DNA of 39,625 nt from Bacteroidales bacterium. Its GTDB lineage: Bacteria; Bacteroidota; Bacteroidia; Bacteroidales; Muribaculaceae. Position numbers and translations under genes: made by a program. The DNA lies in assembly GCA_029219425.1 (NCBI GenBank), contig JAQXTJ010000003.1, forward strand, positions 1-39,625. The letters are read 5' to 3'. Each line of letters starts with the position of its first letter. Positions within the stretch are counted from its first letter, which is position 1. Below the pieces are notes generated by a model. It was not told the DNA's origin. It searched no databases and worked only from the letters and a program-made list of their open reading frames with translations. Shown piece after piece: positions 27,301 to 36,500 of the stretch.

Positions 27301-27421
27301 TGCAAGCAACGTGTTCACTCTCACCGGCTACAAGGGATTTGATCCCGAGTATGGCGACGGAAGCGGATACTACCCGACAGAGCGCTCTTACACTATTGGA
27401 CTTTCGTTAAGCATTTTCTAA
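24329..27421 (+). CDS. susC: SusC-like TonB-dependent glycan transporter
   Basis: SusC-type proteins are 22-strand outer-membrane barrels that import oligosaccharides with a SusD lid, powered by TonB. The 1030-residue product has a signal peptide (MKRRLSSMLVLMLFCVQAIFAQ), a carboxypeptidase-regulatory-like beta-sandwich (ITGQVLDEKTGPLIGATVLV to VVIKL), a TonB-box region (SLDEVVVVGVAMKKSDLTGA) and a plug domain with SGRVAGVSI, DGLVMGND and LYGSRGANGVIVITTKKGK. The barrel ends FDPEYGDGSGYYPTERSYTIGLSLSIF, the normal C terminus. It has no FecR-interacting STN extension, so control by the HTCS rather than a sigma/anti-sigma pair fits. susD follows after 27 bases. Confidence 0.97.
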   Translation: MKRRLSSMLVLMLFCVQAIFAQANITGQVLDEKTGPLIGATVLVKGTTVGVSTDVNGNFTIKAKAGQTLQVSYVGYNSQEVVVPKSGKVVIKLKEASTSLDEVVVVGVAMKKSDLTGAVSYVDAEVLAEKPVTNINDALSGRVAGVSIVKSTSPSEDSSIKIRGTNTINSGSSPIYVVDGLVMGNDFGFYNSINVNDVESVQVLKDASATALYGSRGANGVIVITTKKGKKGKAEFSYDGWVGFSKIGHRPETMNAQQLFDMRTEAYANGYMYNNPDANRQEYIDNTLMKTNIAFHEQEFAGYKSGKSFDWLKEVTQTGVQHNHNFSFSKATDGSQVYISLGINNLKGIVRGTEQQRYTGRINASTDITPWLQVGTNTSYTYTHDDMTSGSVYSQALYNGNPLVDFAPYKDDATRHDDDYLTLFWRVKSEENNNNFNPFNSYEVKTDRSRYHLTSSSYLNINPMKGLNFRSTFAINHGEQSWNQFIPTGIQESYRHYSGEAFATQQHFGETQWQWDNTISYDNIFNDVHRVNAFVGTSASRKTSNYLKGEGRKFASDDLGYDGLFGAADAENRHIYNGRSAESLMSYVARANYTYASRYYLTVTGRWDGSSKFAAGHRWGFFPSFSLAWDITNEQFFPKSQYINQLKLRGGYGVVGNQAIGDFMYATLYTPSVSNGEASYGTDGRRGTPDISWEKQKQTNIGIDMSFFQRRLSASLDVFFINNSNLLMSHNLPTTSGYTYTVENIGELSNKGFELTLSAVPVQTKDFTWNISANLGLDRNEVKKLYGNVERILSGGRTGNIFIGESLNNLYCLQAGGIANENNRTEWESLDFNGRTIGLGDLFARDISGPDDKPDGVVDQYDRAIYSDMDPKFYGGFSTDFSWKGLTLNAIFNYSVGGHALSGYYESLISSFGQSNASTDLLDRWTPENTAAYFPRRMANVSGYSAYGAGETDRYVQSTSFLRLSNLTLSYNLPKSLTQKWHMNNLRVYFTASNVFTLTGYKGFDPEYGDGSGYYPTERSYTIGLSLSIF

Positions 27422-27448
27422 ACAACAACTTAAAAAACACAAATAACG

Positions 27449-29026
27449 ATGAAACTGAAAAATAAGATATTTACACTGGGAATTCTTGCCCTGTCATCGC
27501 TTGCATTCACATCGTGCAGCGATTTCCTCGACGAAGATCCCAAGACGGCAATCACCGAGGACAAGATGTACTCCTCGCCTGAATATGCTGAATCTGTTCT
27601 TCAAAGCTGCTATAAGGGCTGGCGCGGAATGTTTAAGGACCGCTACATCTGGGAGTGTATGGTGGGAACCGACGAGATTCAGTCGGGTGCTTACCAGGCA
27701 CTAAAGGAAGACGGAATGCGCCGCGGCTCGCTCGACCGCTACGATGCTCTTCTCACTTCGGAACTTTACTATATCTCCGACCAGTGGGGTAACCGCTGGA
27801 CAAAGGTGGGTGAGGCTGCCAAGATTATCCGTGCATTGAAGCCTCTCGTTGAGGAAGATGCTCAGGCTGCTAAGGTTTATGGTGAAGCAAGCTTTATTCG
27901 TGCCGGACTTACTATGGAGCTTACATTTATCTTCGGACGTATTCCTATCCTCGACCTCGACCGTATCACCGAACTCGGTTATGGCCGTCAGCCCGAGAAG
28001 GACATTTGGGCGTTTATCATCAACGACTTTGAGAATGCAGTGAAATACTGCCCCGAGAAGAACGACCCGGCCCGTGCTACAACCTACGCTGCATCGATGC
28101 TTCTTGGCTACGCCTATATGTCGGCACCCGAGGCAACCGGACTCCGCGACTTCTCAAAGGCTAAGGCAGCTCTTGAGAAGGTGGTGAAAGGCCCGTTCCA
28201 GCTTGTTTCTTACTACGACCTGTGGGACTACAGCACGCCCAACACAGCCGAGTCGATCTTTGAGTGGCAATTCAGCAACGCATGGCCTGACAACAACGCT
28301 ATCCAGTTCCAGATTGGCTCACGTGCAGTGCAGGCAATGGGCGGTGACGGCTGTTTCATGAGTGGTTACGACCACGCAGTACCTTCGGCTTGGGCATATA
28401 GCGACAAGGCTGATGGTGGTATCTGGGAAGACGGTGACGTGCGCAAGGAAGAGTCGATCCGCTACGATTTCACTTGGTTTGGAAAAGTGCCCGACCTTAA
28501 CAGCGTAGCATGGGAAGACCTTGGCGAAGACCACGATGAGCTTCTCCCGCACATCAAGAAGTATGAGGACTTCCGCACCGACATTCACTCGGGCATGGGA
28601 CTCAACAACGAGTGGTATTCGGGCAAGAACATTCCGTTCCTCCGCCTTGGCAATGCAATCCTCCTCTATGCAGAGTGCCTGAACGAGCTTGGCCAGACAA
28701 GCGATGCAATGGAGCAGGTGAACAAGATTCGTGAGCGTGCATGGGACTTCGACCTTCCGGCTGACAAGCGTTGGACAGGCATGTCGAAAGAGCAGTTCCG
28801 CACTGAGCTTATGACAGAGCGCGTGCGTGAGCTGTTCGGAGAGCGTTGGCGTCGTTTCGACCTTGTGCGCACCGGCAAGTTCCTTGAGTATGTAAAGGAG
28901 CGCAACAAGTGGGCAAAGCGTTCGGGAACAATCCAGGAGTGGAACAAGGTTTGGCCAATTCCGCAGGCTGAAATCGACCAGAACGACGACATTTCACCCG
29001 AGGATCAGAATGAGGGTTACAGATAA
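27449..29026 (+). CDS. susD: SusD-like surface glycan-binding lipoprotein
   Basis: SusD forms the hinged lid on SusC and binds the glycan at the cell surface. The 525-residue product is a lipoprotein with C23 after LAFTS, followed by SDFLDEDPKTAITEDKMYSS, the standard SusD N terminus with acidic surface-export residues. TPR-type helices follow, and the C-terminal RagB/SusD part shows IPFLRLGNAILLYAECLNELGQ, LMTERVRELFGERWRRFDLVRTGK and WPIPQAEIDQN. The length and organisation are normal. It pairs with the SusC gene 27 bases upstream. The glycan cannot be predicted from sequence. Confidence 0.97.
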   Translation: MKLKNKIFTLGILALSSLAFTSCSDFLDEDPKTAITEDKMYSSPEYAESVLQSCYKGWRGMFKDRYIWECMVGTDEIQSGAYQALKEDGMRRGSLDRYDALLTSELYYISDQWGNRWTKVGEAAKIIRALKPLVEEDAQAAKVYGEASFIRAGLTMELTFIFGRIPILDLDRITELGYGRQPEKDIWAFIINDFENAVKYCPEKNDPARATTYAASMLLGYAYMSAPEATGLRDFSKAKAALEKVVKGPFQLVSYYDLWDYSTPNTAESIFEWQFSNAWPDNNAIQFQIGSRAVQAMGGDGCFMSGYDHAVPSAWAYSDKADGGIWEDGDVRKEESIRYDFTWFGKVPDLNSVAWEDLGEDHDELLPHIKKYEDFRTDIHSGMGLNNEWYSGKNIPFLRLGNAILLYAECLNELGQTSDAMEQVNKIRERAWDFDLPADKRWTGMSKEQFRTELMTERVRELFGERWRRFDLVRTGKFLEYVKERNKWAKRSGTIQEWNKVWPIPQAEIDQNDDISPEDQNEGYR

Positions 29027-29054
29027 TAGAAGCTAATAAACTCCATTAACACTT

Positions 29055-29106
29055 GATGGTGGAGAGCGACCTCTCCACAGTGATGCCACTCTCCACCATC
29101 TTTTCC
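29055..29106 (+). terminator. Hairpin with two competing pairings after susD
   Basis: GATGGTGGAGAG (29055-29066) pairs perfectly with CTCTCCACCATC (29089-29100), a 12-bp stem with a 22-base loop followed by TTTT. The inner part GTGGAGAG can instead pair with CTCTCCAC at 29071-29078 across a 4-base loop. It lies 28 bases after the susD stop and 43 before the FG-GAP ATG, suggesting partial termination between them. Confidence 0.65.
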
Positions 29107-29148
29107 AAATATTAATCAACAATAAGAATAAACAACTTTGAATTTATT

Positions 29149-30948
29149 ATGAAAAAGAAATCTTTACTTAGTGTGCTGCTTGCAGCAACAACCACGGCAG
29201 CCTTTGCAGCTCCACAGGTGCCTTCATACAATGAAATCGACCTCACGTCGCTTGTATCTCCGGCATTGTTCCATGGCAACTTGGGTGTCGTTGACTTCAA
29301 TAGCGATGATATTCTCGACGTTTTTGTGAAAGGTCGTGACCTCAATAAAAGTTGGATTCCAAAATTCGTATATCTCACAGGCGACGGCTACTCGTTCACA
29401 AACTGCACTGTTGTTCCCGAACTTGATGGCACTGGTTGGGAGCGTGTGGTTTTGCCAATCGACTACAATAGCGATGGCATCGTGGATGTTATCTATGGTG
29501 CATCTTATGGCTCCAAGCTCTTGAAAAATGATGGAAAGGGGAATTTTACCGAAGTAGAAGGTTTCGCTCTTGAAGGCGAGATTAGCATTGATGGTAATGA
29601 CCAGCAAAAGTGGTATGATGGTGTGCTGCTCACAGCCGACTTCAACCTCGATGGTTATCCCGATGTGGTAACATTCAATGGCAATCCTCGTGAGGACCAG
29701 GGAACACCAACTATCTACCTCAACAATCAAGGCAATGGCACTTTCACTCGCATTGCTGAGAGTGGTCTTAATCCTCAGCGTGGCGGTACGATGGCTATTG
29801 GTGACATCAATGGCGACGGCAAGCCCGACTTGGTTGTATGTGGCTGGATTGACAATGACCGCATTCGCGCATACTATGGCAATGGCGACGGCACATTCAC
29901 GGCTGCCGAGACTGCAATGTTCGATGACACCAACCGTGGAACTGAGAAGGGACACATTATCCTCGTGGATATTGATGCCGATGGCGACCTCGACCTTTTC
30001 GTAACAGGAACATCTTGCCCGCAAGGCTGGGCTCGCGTAGCCGATATTTATCTCAATGACGGAACAGGAAAATTCACTTATACTGACTATGGACTTCCCG
30101 GAGTGCAGGCATCGGCTGCCGACTGGTGCGACCTCAATGCCGATGGAAACATGGATATTGTTTATGTGGGCTATGGAAGCAATGGAGGCGTGACTAATGT
30201 GGCAATCAATCAAGGCAATGGCACTTTTGTGGTGAAGAATAACCTTATCGGCGCTCACCGCGATGGCTGCTCGGTGTTTGCGGCCGATGTCAATGGTAAT
30301 GGTATGATGGATATTCTCGTGATGGGTTATCAAGATGGCTCCGACCACCACTTCCAGCTGATGAACGGACTTGCTTCTCGTGGCGTTAATTCGGCTCCTA
30401 CTGCTCCCACCAACCTCAAGGCATCGTCGGAGGGTGGAAAGGTGACATTCACCTGGGAAGCCGGAAGCGATGCCCAGACTCCCACCGCAGCTCTTCGCTA
30501 CAATGTGTATGTGAAGATGAACGACGGCCGCATCATCACCGTGGTTCCCGCAAATCCCGCATCGGGTGTGCTTCGCTCGGTTAATGGCGTCAGCGGCGCT
30601 CTCGTTGGATGCAGCTATACACTCAATGTCAACGCTGCCGACGTGGCAGAGTGGGGTGTTCAGACAATCGATGGCTGCAAGCTCGGCAGTGCATTTGCAA
30701 CATCAACTGAAATCACAAGTGGCGCAGAGGCCGTGAAGGCTGAGAAGGTGGCTGTGAAGTGCAACGGCCGCACAATCACGGTCAATGCCGATGCACAGGT
30801 GAGCGTAATCGACTTTGCGGGTCGCGTGGTTGCCAATGCAAGCGTTAAAGCCGGCGAGGCAATGGGCACCAACCTCGCAGCAGGTGTATATGTGGTAGAG
30901 GCAACTACCGCACAGGGTAAGAAGATTGAGAAATTTATTATCAAGTAA
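29149..30948 (+). CDS. Secreted FG-GAP/VCBS propeller protein with T9SS tail
   Basis: The 599-residue product has a signal peptide (MKKKSLLSVLLAATTTAAFAAPQ) and no lipobox. Residues 49 to about 400 carry about seven FG-GAP/VCBS repeats with calcium-binding DxDxDG-like loops (DFNSDDILDVFV, DINGDGKPDLVV, DIDADGDLDLFV, DLNADGNMDIVYV and others), predicting a seven-bladed integrin-like beta-propeller. A fibronectin-III-like stretch follows (APTAPTNLKASSEGGKVTF). The last 65 residues look like a type A T9SS sorting domain: VSVIDFAGRVVANASV, then LAAGVYVVEATT and KKIEKFIIK. It should therefore leave the cell through the T9SS. It stands directly after susD, where a SusE-like glycan-binding lipoprotein is usual, so surface glycan binding is plausible but inferred. 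An enzyme function cannot be excluded. Confidence 0.88.
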   Translation: MKKKSLLSVLLAATTTAAFAAPQVPSYNEIDLTSLVSPALFHGNLGVVDFNSDDILDVFVKGRDLNKSWIPKFVYLTGDGYSFTNCTVVPELDGTGWERVVLPIDYNSDGIVDVIYGASYGSKLLKNDGKGNFTEVEGFALEGEISIDGNDQQKWYDGVLLTADFNLDGYPDVVTFNGNPREDQGTPTIYLNNQGNGTFTRIAESGLNPQRGGTMAIGDINGDGKPDLVVCGWIDNDRIRAYYGNGDGTFTAAETAMFDDTNRGTEKGHIILVDIDADGDLDLFVTGTSCPQGWARVADIYLNDGTGKFTYTDYGLPGVQASAADWCDLNADGNMDIVYVGYGSNGGVTNVAINQGNGTFVVKNNLIGAHRDGCSVFAADVNGNGMMDILVMGYQDGSDHHFQLMNGLASRGVNSAPTAPTNLKASSEGGKVTFTWEAGSDAQTPTAALRYNVYVKMNDGRIITVVPANPASGVLRSVNGVSGALVGCSYTLNVNAADVAEWGVQTIDGCKLGSAFATSTEITSGAEAVKAEKVAVKCNGRTITVNADAQVSVIDFAGRVVANASVKAGEAMGTNLAAGVYVVEATTAQGKKIEKFIIK

Positions 30949-31008
30949 TTGCTTATTTTGGGTTTATATATTCAGGTATAGTTTTTTAAGTTAGTTTACT
31001 TAGGTATT

Positions 31009-31049
31009 CGTGGCTTGTGCCACTTTCATGATAGCACAAGCCACGATTT
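31009..31049 (+). terminator. 12-bp perfect hairpin terminator after the FG-GAP gene
   Basis: CGTGGCTTGTGC (31009-31020) pairs without mismatch with GCACAAGCCACG (31034-31045) around a 13-base loop, followed by ATTTT. It lies 61 bases beyond the stop codon. Only 20 bases later comes a promoter element for the next gene. Confidence 0.75.
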
Positions 31050-31064
31050 TACAAAAAAAATCGC

Positions 31065-31072
31065 TATATTTG
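31065..31072 (+). promoter_or_regulatory. TAnnTTTG -7 element before the GH-D gene
   Basis: TATATTTG at 31065-31072 fits the -7 consensus and leaves a leader of about 25 bases before the ATG at 31102. The -33 region overlaps the right arm of the upstream terminator (TTTT at 31046-31049 is somewhat too near). Confidence 0.4.
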
Positions 31073-31101
31073 CATTACTAATCAAAGATAATCGTAGGGT
31101 T

Positions 31102-33504
31102 ATGAGAATCACAACGAAGATATTATCGGTTCTTGCTCTTGCAAGTAGCAGTCTGCTTGCAATGGGCGGAAACCTCTATATCACCGACGGTGCATGGAAA
31201 ATCACTGCCGGAACATCGAACACACTGACCTATACGGTCGATGGTAACACCATCATCAAGAATGCCTACGTCACGGCGCTTGATGAGAGTTACAACACAA
31301 TGTCGTCGAAGAACTATCCCACATGCAACCTCACATCGAAGAGCATCAGCGACGGTTTTGGTACGGGAACACAGTACACCTACCGCTTTTCGGGCAAGAG
31401 TGGACAGAATGACCTTGAGCAGAACATCTACATCTATACGAACCAACCTTATATTCTCGTGGAGGCATCGGTGATAGCCTCATCGGGTACTACATCGAGT
31501 ACAAAAATATGCCCGATAGTGTCGGAAACCACTACAACCCTCTCGGTGCTTGGCAGCAGCAACAACCGCGTGTATAACATGCCATTCTGCAACGACAACT
31601 GGGCTACTTTCAACACAGTTACATGGGAAACCGGACAACAGGTGATTTCGTGTGAGGCAACAACCCTCTTCAATACCGACAGCCGCAAGGCGATAGTCCT
31701 TGGCTCGGTTGACCACACCACCTGGAAATCGGCAGTGTATGTAACGCCCAATGGCAGCAACCGCATGCGCAAGCTCACCGCCGAGGCAGGCTACATAGGC
31801 GAGCGCACTTGGGACGTTGTGAAAGACAAGGCTTCGAGCGAGCGCCACGGAGCAGTGAAGGGCGCGAAAGTAAGCTCACCGCGCTTTATGCTGGGCGTGT
31901 TCGACGACTGGCGCACGGGAATGGAGACATTTGGTGATGCCAATACCGTGATTTGCCCCAAATATGAGTGGACCAAAGATGAGTCGCTCTTTGGCTGGCA
32001 GTCGTGGGGAGGCATGGAATTTGGACTTAATTACACCTCGGCAATGAGTGTGCTCGACTTCTTCGAGCGCGAGCTGAAGCCGGTGGGATTCTTCAATAAG
32101 CAGGGCCGGTGCCACCTGGTGCTCGACTCAGGCTGGAGTGCACTCAACGATGACCAACTTCGCCGTTATGCCAGTCGCTGCAAGGAACTTGGCTTCGTGC
32201 CCGGTATCTACACCACACCATGGTCGTACTGGGGAAGCGAGCAGCAGGTGCTCAACAACGATGAGTGGGAAGGCGGACGTCTTGGCGAGATGGTGCTGAA
32301 GGCAGGCGGCAAGTATCGCCACATTGTAGGTTGGTCGCTCGACCCGACACACCCGGCAGTGAAGGAGTGGAACCGCCGCACAATACAGAAATTCCGCAAT
32401 CTCGGCTTTGAATTTGTGAAGATTGACTTCCTCAACAATGGCTCGCAGGAGGCCGATTCCTGGTATGACCCGAATATCACAACAGGAATGCAGGCTTATA
32501 ACTACGGACTCGATTACATTAAGGAGTTCTGTGGCGATGATATGATGATTGACTTCTCGATTGCGCCCGTATTCCCCAACAAGGCACATGTGCGCCGCAT
32601 AGGTTGCGATGCCTGGGGTGAGCTGAAATTCTCGATGTACACCCTCAATTGCATTCAAGGCTCTTGGTGGCTCGACCGCATGTATGCTTTCAACGACCCC
32701 GACCACATGTGTCTGTCGAAAGTGAAATTCTCGGGCAAGGGTTCGCCCGATGAGCAGGAGGCACGCATTCGCTACACTTGTGGCTTGATTACGGGCATGA
32801 CCTTGCTTGGCGGCACCTACGCCTACGAGGGAGAAGTGAAGGGCAACTATGGCCATGTGGTGGGCTATGACGAGGAGCGTGCCCGCGCGGTGAAATTTGC
32901 TACGAACAAAGGGCTCACCGAAATGGGTCGGATTGGCAAGACGTTCCGCCCCGTTGAGGCGACATTCAAGTATAATTCATCGCTCTGGAGCACCAACGAC
33001 GTTGCCGTAGATAAAGAGTTCGTTATGGATACTCCCGATGCGTTCTACTATGTGGTATTCAACTACGAGCAGAATGGAGCGCTCAACTTTGCGCCCAATT
33101 TTGAGCGCCTTGGCGTAAGTGCCTCGGAGTTTGTGCGCGTAACCGAGCTTTGGGAGAGCAAGACATATACCAACCCTGCATCGATGCAGATAAGCGTGCC
33201 CAATAAGGACGTGCGCATCTATCGCTTTGAGCGTGCCGGCTATGGCAAGGCAGAATCAACTTTGATCGACCCTGCGGGGTCGGTCAAAGTGAGTTTCCGC
33301 AATGGCGAGCTGCATGTGTGCGCCGCCGAGGCAGTGAGCAGTGTGAGCGTCTATGGAATCGACGGCTCGGCACTTGCCACACTCACACCCGGCAGCTATG
33401 CCTGTGAGCTCGCAGTGCCACTGGGCAGACACATGGGCGTTGTCATAGCCAAGGTGACACTTGAATCGGGGCGTACGGCAGTGCTCAAGGTTGCGGCACG
33501 CTGA
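31102..33504 (+). CDS. Clan GH-D (GH27/GH36-like) alpha-galactosidase with T9SS tail
   Basis: The start at 31102 gives 800 residues with a signal peptide (MRITTKILSVLALASSSLLA); a longer frame from 31015 starts inside a terminator hairpin. An N-terminal beta-sandwich of about 280 residues precedes a TIM barrel with WQSWGGMEFGLNYT, LVLDSGWSALND and FVKIDFLN, whose D442 fits the clan D nucleophile. RRIGCDAWGE gives D503 as the likely acid/base. The 61-residue spacing equals that of human alpha-galactosidase A (D170, D231). NDPDHM (531-536) matches the later NDPDM motif. Residues from about 727 (GELHVCAAEAVSSVSVYGID to VLKVAAR) look like a type A T9SS sorting domain. Probable surface or secreted alpha-galactosidase; the exact family and sugar are uncertain. 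Confidence 0.83.
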   Translation: MRITTKILSVLALASSSLLAMGGNLYITDGAWKITAGTSNTLTYTVDGNTIIKNAYVTALDESYNTMSSKNYPTCNLTSKSISDGFGTGTQYTYRFSGKSGQNDLEQNIYIYTNQPYILVEASVIASSGTTSSTKICPIVSETTTTLSVLGSSNNRVYNMPFCNDNWATFNTVTWETGQQVISCEATTLFNTDSRKAIVLGSVDHTTWKSAVYVTPNGSNRMRKLTAEAGYIGERTWDVVKDKASSERHGAVKGAKVSSPRFMLGVFDDWRTGMETFGDANTVICPKYEWTKDESLFGWQSWGGMEFGLNYTSAMSVLDFFERELKPVGFFNKQGRCHLVLDSGWSALNDDQLRRYASRCKELGFVPGIYTTPWSYWGSEQQVLNNDEWEGGRLGEMVLKAGGKYRHIVGWSLDPTHPAVKEWNRRTIQKFRNLGFEFVKIDFLNNGSQEADSWYDPNITTGMQAYNYGLDYIKEFCGDDMMIDFSIAPVFPNKAHVRRIGCDAWGELKFSMYTLNCIQGSWWLDRMYAFNDPDHMCLSKVKFSGKGSPDEQEARIRYTCGLITGMTLLGGTYAYEGEVKGNYGHVVGYDEERARAVKFATNKGLTEMGRIGKTFRPVEATFKYNSSLWSTNDVAVDKEFVMDTPDAFYYVVFNYEQNGALNFAPNFERLGVSASEFVRVTELWESKTYTNPASMQISVPNKDVRIYRFERAGYGKAESTLIDPAGSVKVSFRNGELHVCAAEAVSSVSVYGIDGSALATLTPGSYACELAVPLGRHMGVVIAKVTLESGRTAVLKVAAR

Positions 33505-33518
33505 TTTGCTGCCGCACC
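33489..33518 (+). terminator. Weak hairpin at the GH-D stop codon
   Basis: TGCGGCA (33492-33498) pairs with TGCCGCA (33510-33516), extended by GG/CC across a bulged T. The stop codon is in the loop and there is no T-run. More likely a pause or processing element than a terminator, as the HTCS gene follows 67 bases later without an obvious promoter. Confidence 0.25.
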
Positions 33519-33571
33519 TTCCTGCCAATCACCTCACACTTCTATGCCCACAAAACTAAATCGAAGACTAC

Positions 33572-36500
33572 ATGAATCTCAATTATCATAGCGCATTATT
33601 TGCACAATTGCGCCTCATTGTGCTGCTACTTGCCGCTTTGGCGGCAACCGAAGAGGCAAATGCGCTCGACAACTATTCATTCAAGCACATCGACAGCAGC
33701 ACCGGACTCTCATCGAGCAACGTGAAATGCATTGTCGAGGACAGCTATGGTTTTATGTGGCTTGGCACCAAGAACGGACTCAACCGCTACGACGGTGTGA
33801 ACATGCGGCTCCTCGACTGCTACGATGAGGAGCTGAAGCAGGGAAACAACAACATAGGCGCACTCTATGAGGACGAGAACAAGATGCTCTGGGTGGGAAC
33901 CGACCGAGGCATCTATATCTACAATCCACGCACCGACCGTTTCACAAAGGCCGTGCAGAAAGATGCCAAGACAGGCACCGTGGCCGACAACTGGGTGCAG
34001 TCGATAGTGGGCGACCAGAGGGGCAATGTGTGGGCGCTTGTGCCCGACCAGGGTGTGTTCCACTACCACGACGGTGACAAAGTGGACTACTACAACATCA
34101 CAAAAGACGGAAACTTCAAGAAAATATTCCCATCTAATATATTCGTCAGCAGCAAGAAGAATGTGTGGATATGCACCACAGGCTCAGGCCTCTACCGCCT
34201 GAATGTGGAAACCCGGGATTTTGAGCAGATAGCACAGGTTGACGATACTTCGCTGCTTGGCATAAATTTTATCTCGATTGCCGAGGACATCACCGGCTCG
34301 CTGATTCTGGCATCGAATGAGGGGCGGATTTTCCGCTTCAACACACGTGCGAACAACATATCGGAGATTCCATTCACCTGCGCGGGCAAGGTGTATCTTC
34401 GCTGTTTGGCCTGCTTCGACGGAGAGATTTGGATAGGCACGCAGCACGGACTCTACATCATCGACACGATAAGGCACACTGAGCGTTACCTCATAAACGA
34501 CCCACTCAATGAGTTCAGCCTGTCGGACGACATAGTTTACTACATCTACAAGAGCAAGCAGAATGATGCCTGGATAGGAACCATGTTTGGTGGCGTGGAC
34601 TACATGCCACGCCACAAATTCACATTTGAGTACTTCGGGCTTGGAGCCGGACTGAGCAGCCGGCGAGTGCGCGGACTGGCGCAGGCAGCCGATGGGCGCA
34701 TCTGGATAGGCACTGAGGAGAAGGGGCTGAATGTGCTGAATCCGGCAACAGGGACAGTCACATTTGCCGAGCAACGACCCATACCCAGCAACAATACCAT
34801 ACTGATGCTAACTTCGAGCGGAGGTGATATTGTGGCGTCGTTCAGCCGATTGGGTCTGGTGAGAGTGGAATCGGCGAAGAACTACACGAAACTATTCGAC
34901 AACAACAGCGGCTCCAACGGAGTGTACTCTTACCTGAAGGACAGCAGCGGCACCGAATGGGTGGGACTTGGCTATGCCCTCTACCGCCGCAAGGCGGGAG
35001 CGGCCGATTTTGAGCATATAACGGCAACAGGATATGACTGGATATTCACCATTGCCGAATCGACCAACGGAGAGGTGTGGCTTGGCACTATGGGAAACGG
35101 AGTGTGGCGCTACACACCCCATAACGGACTTTTCAGACAGTACACCTGCGATGGAGAGAATCCCAGCGGACTCCGCTCTAACTCAATCAGCGCATTGTAC
35201 ACCGACAGCAAGGGACGGCTGTGGCTCTCGACCGACCGTGGCGGAATAAGCCGCTACAACCGCGACACAGATGACTTTACCACATTCGGACAGGAAGAGG
35301 GGCTTCCCGACGATGTGGCATACAGCATGCTTGAGGACGAGAATGGGAATCTGTGGTTCGGCACCAACAAGGGGCTTGTGAAATTCAATCCCAACACGGC
35401 AGCGGTGAAGGTGTTCACCATGAAGGACGGTCTGCCGGGCAACCAGTTCAACTACGGTCAGGCAGTGAAGACTGGCAGCGGAATGTTCTACTTCGGCTGC
35501 ATCGACGGCGTTGTGGCCTTCAATCCGCAGAACGAGGAGCTCCAGACTTCGCTCGAAGGCATATACTTCACGCGGATGGACGTGCTCAACGATGAGGTGT
35601 ATCCCGGTGAGGAGGGTTCGCCGCTTGAGCAGAACATACTGTTCACCGACCAAATCACGCTCCCCTACGACCTTGCCACCTTCTCGCTCGATGTGGCATC
35701 GCCCAACTTCGGCACCACAGGAGGCGACATCTACAGCTACAAGATAGAGCCACTTGGCGACAAGTGGATAACGATGCACAACAACCGCATTTCGTTCACC
35801 AATCTTGCCACCGGCGACTACAAGCTCACGGTGCGCGTGGAGAACAACGGCAAGAAAGTGGAGCGCGAGATGCGAATCACGATACTGCCACCCTGGTGGC
35901 TCTCGGGATGGGCATTCTTTTGCTATTTCCTCATGGCTGCGCTTGCGGTGGTATGCTGGTTCTGCTGGTATCGCAACCACAAGGAGCAGCAGCTCAGGGA
36001 GAGGCAGAAGCTCTTTGCCATCAACAAGGAGAAGGAGCTGTATGAGAGCAAGGTGAACTTCTTCACCGAGGTTGCCCATGAGATACGCACGCCGATAGCT
36101 CTTATCGACGCGCCTCTTGAGGCAATAGAGGAGATAGGCGTGAGCGATGGCAAAGTGGCGCACTACCTGAATGTGATGCGCCAGAACACGCGCCGCCTGC
36201 TCAACCTCACCGGGCAACTGCTCGACTTCCAGAAGATTGACTCGGGGCGCATGGTGCTCACGAGCGAGAATGTGGATATTGCGCTGCTCGTGACCGAGAC
36301 CCTCGACCGCTTTGAGCCTGCAATCATGGTGAAGCACAAGCAACTGCTGCGGCATGTGACCGATGAGCAGATAATCGTATCGACCGACAAGGAGGCTGTG
36401 ACCAAGATACTGAGCAACCTGCTCAACAATGCGCTGAAATATGCCTCGAGGACAATAGAAGTGACGCTCACGGCCGACGACAAGACTTTTGTGCTGCGCG

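Noticed and set aside
29133-29140. CAACTTTG as a promoter of the FG-GAP gene
   Set aside because: It lacks the TA of TAnnTTTG and is only 8 bases from the ATG, too close for a normal leader.
31015-31101. Extended N terminus of the GH-D gene
   Set aside because: It would start inside a perfect terminator hairpin and place 29 unrelated residues before a normal signal peptide.
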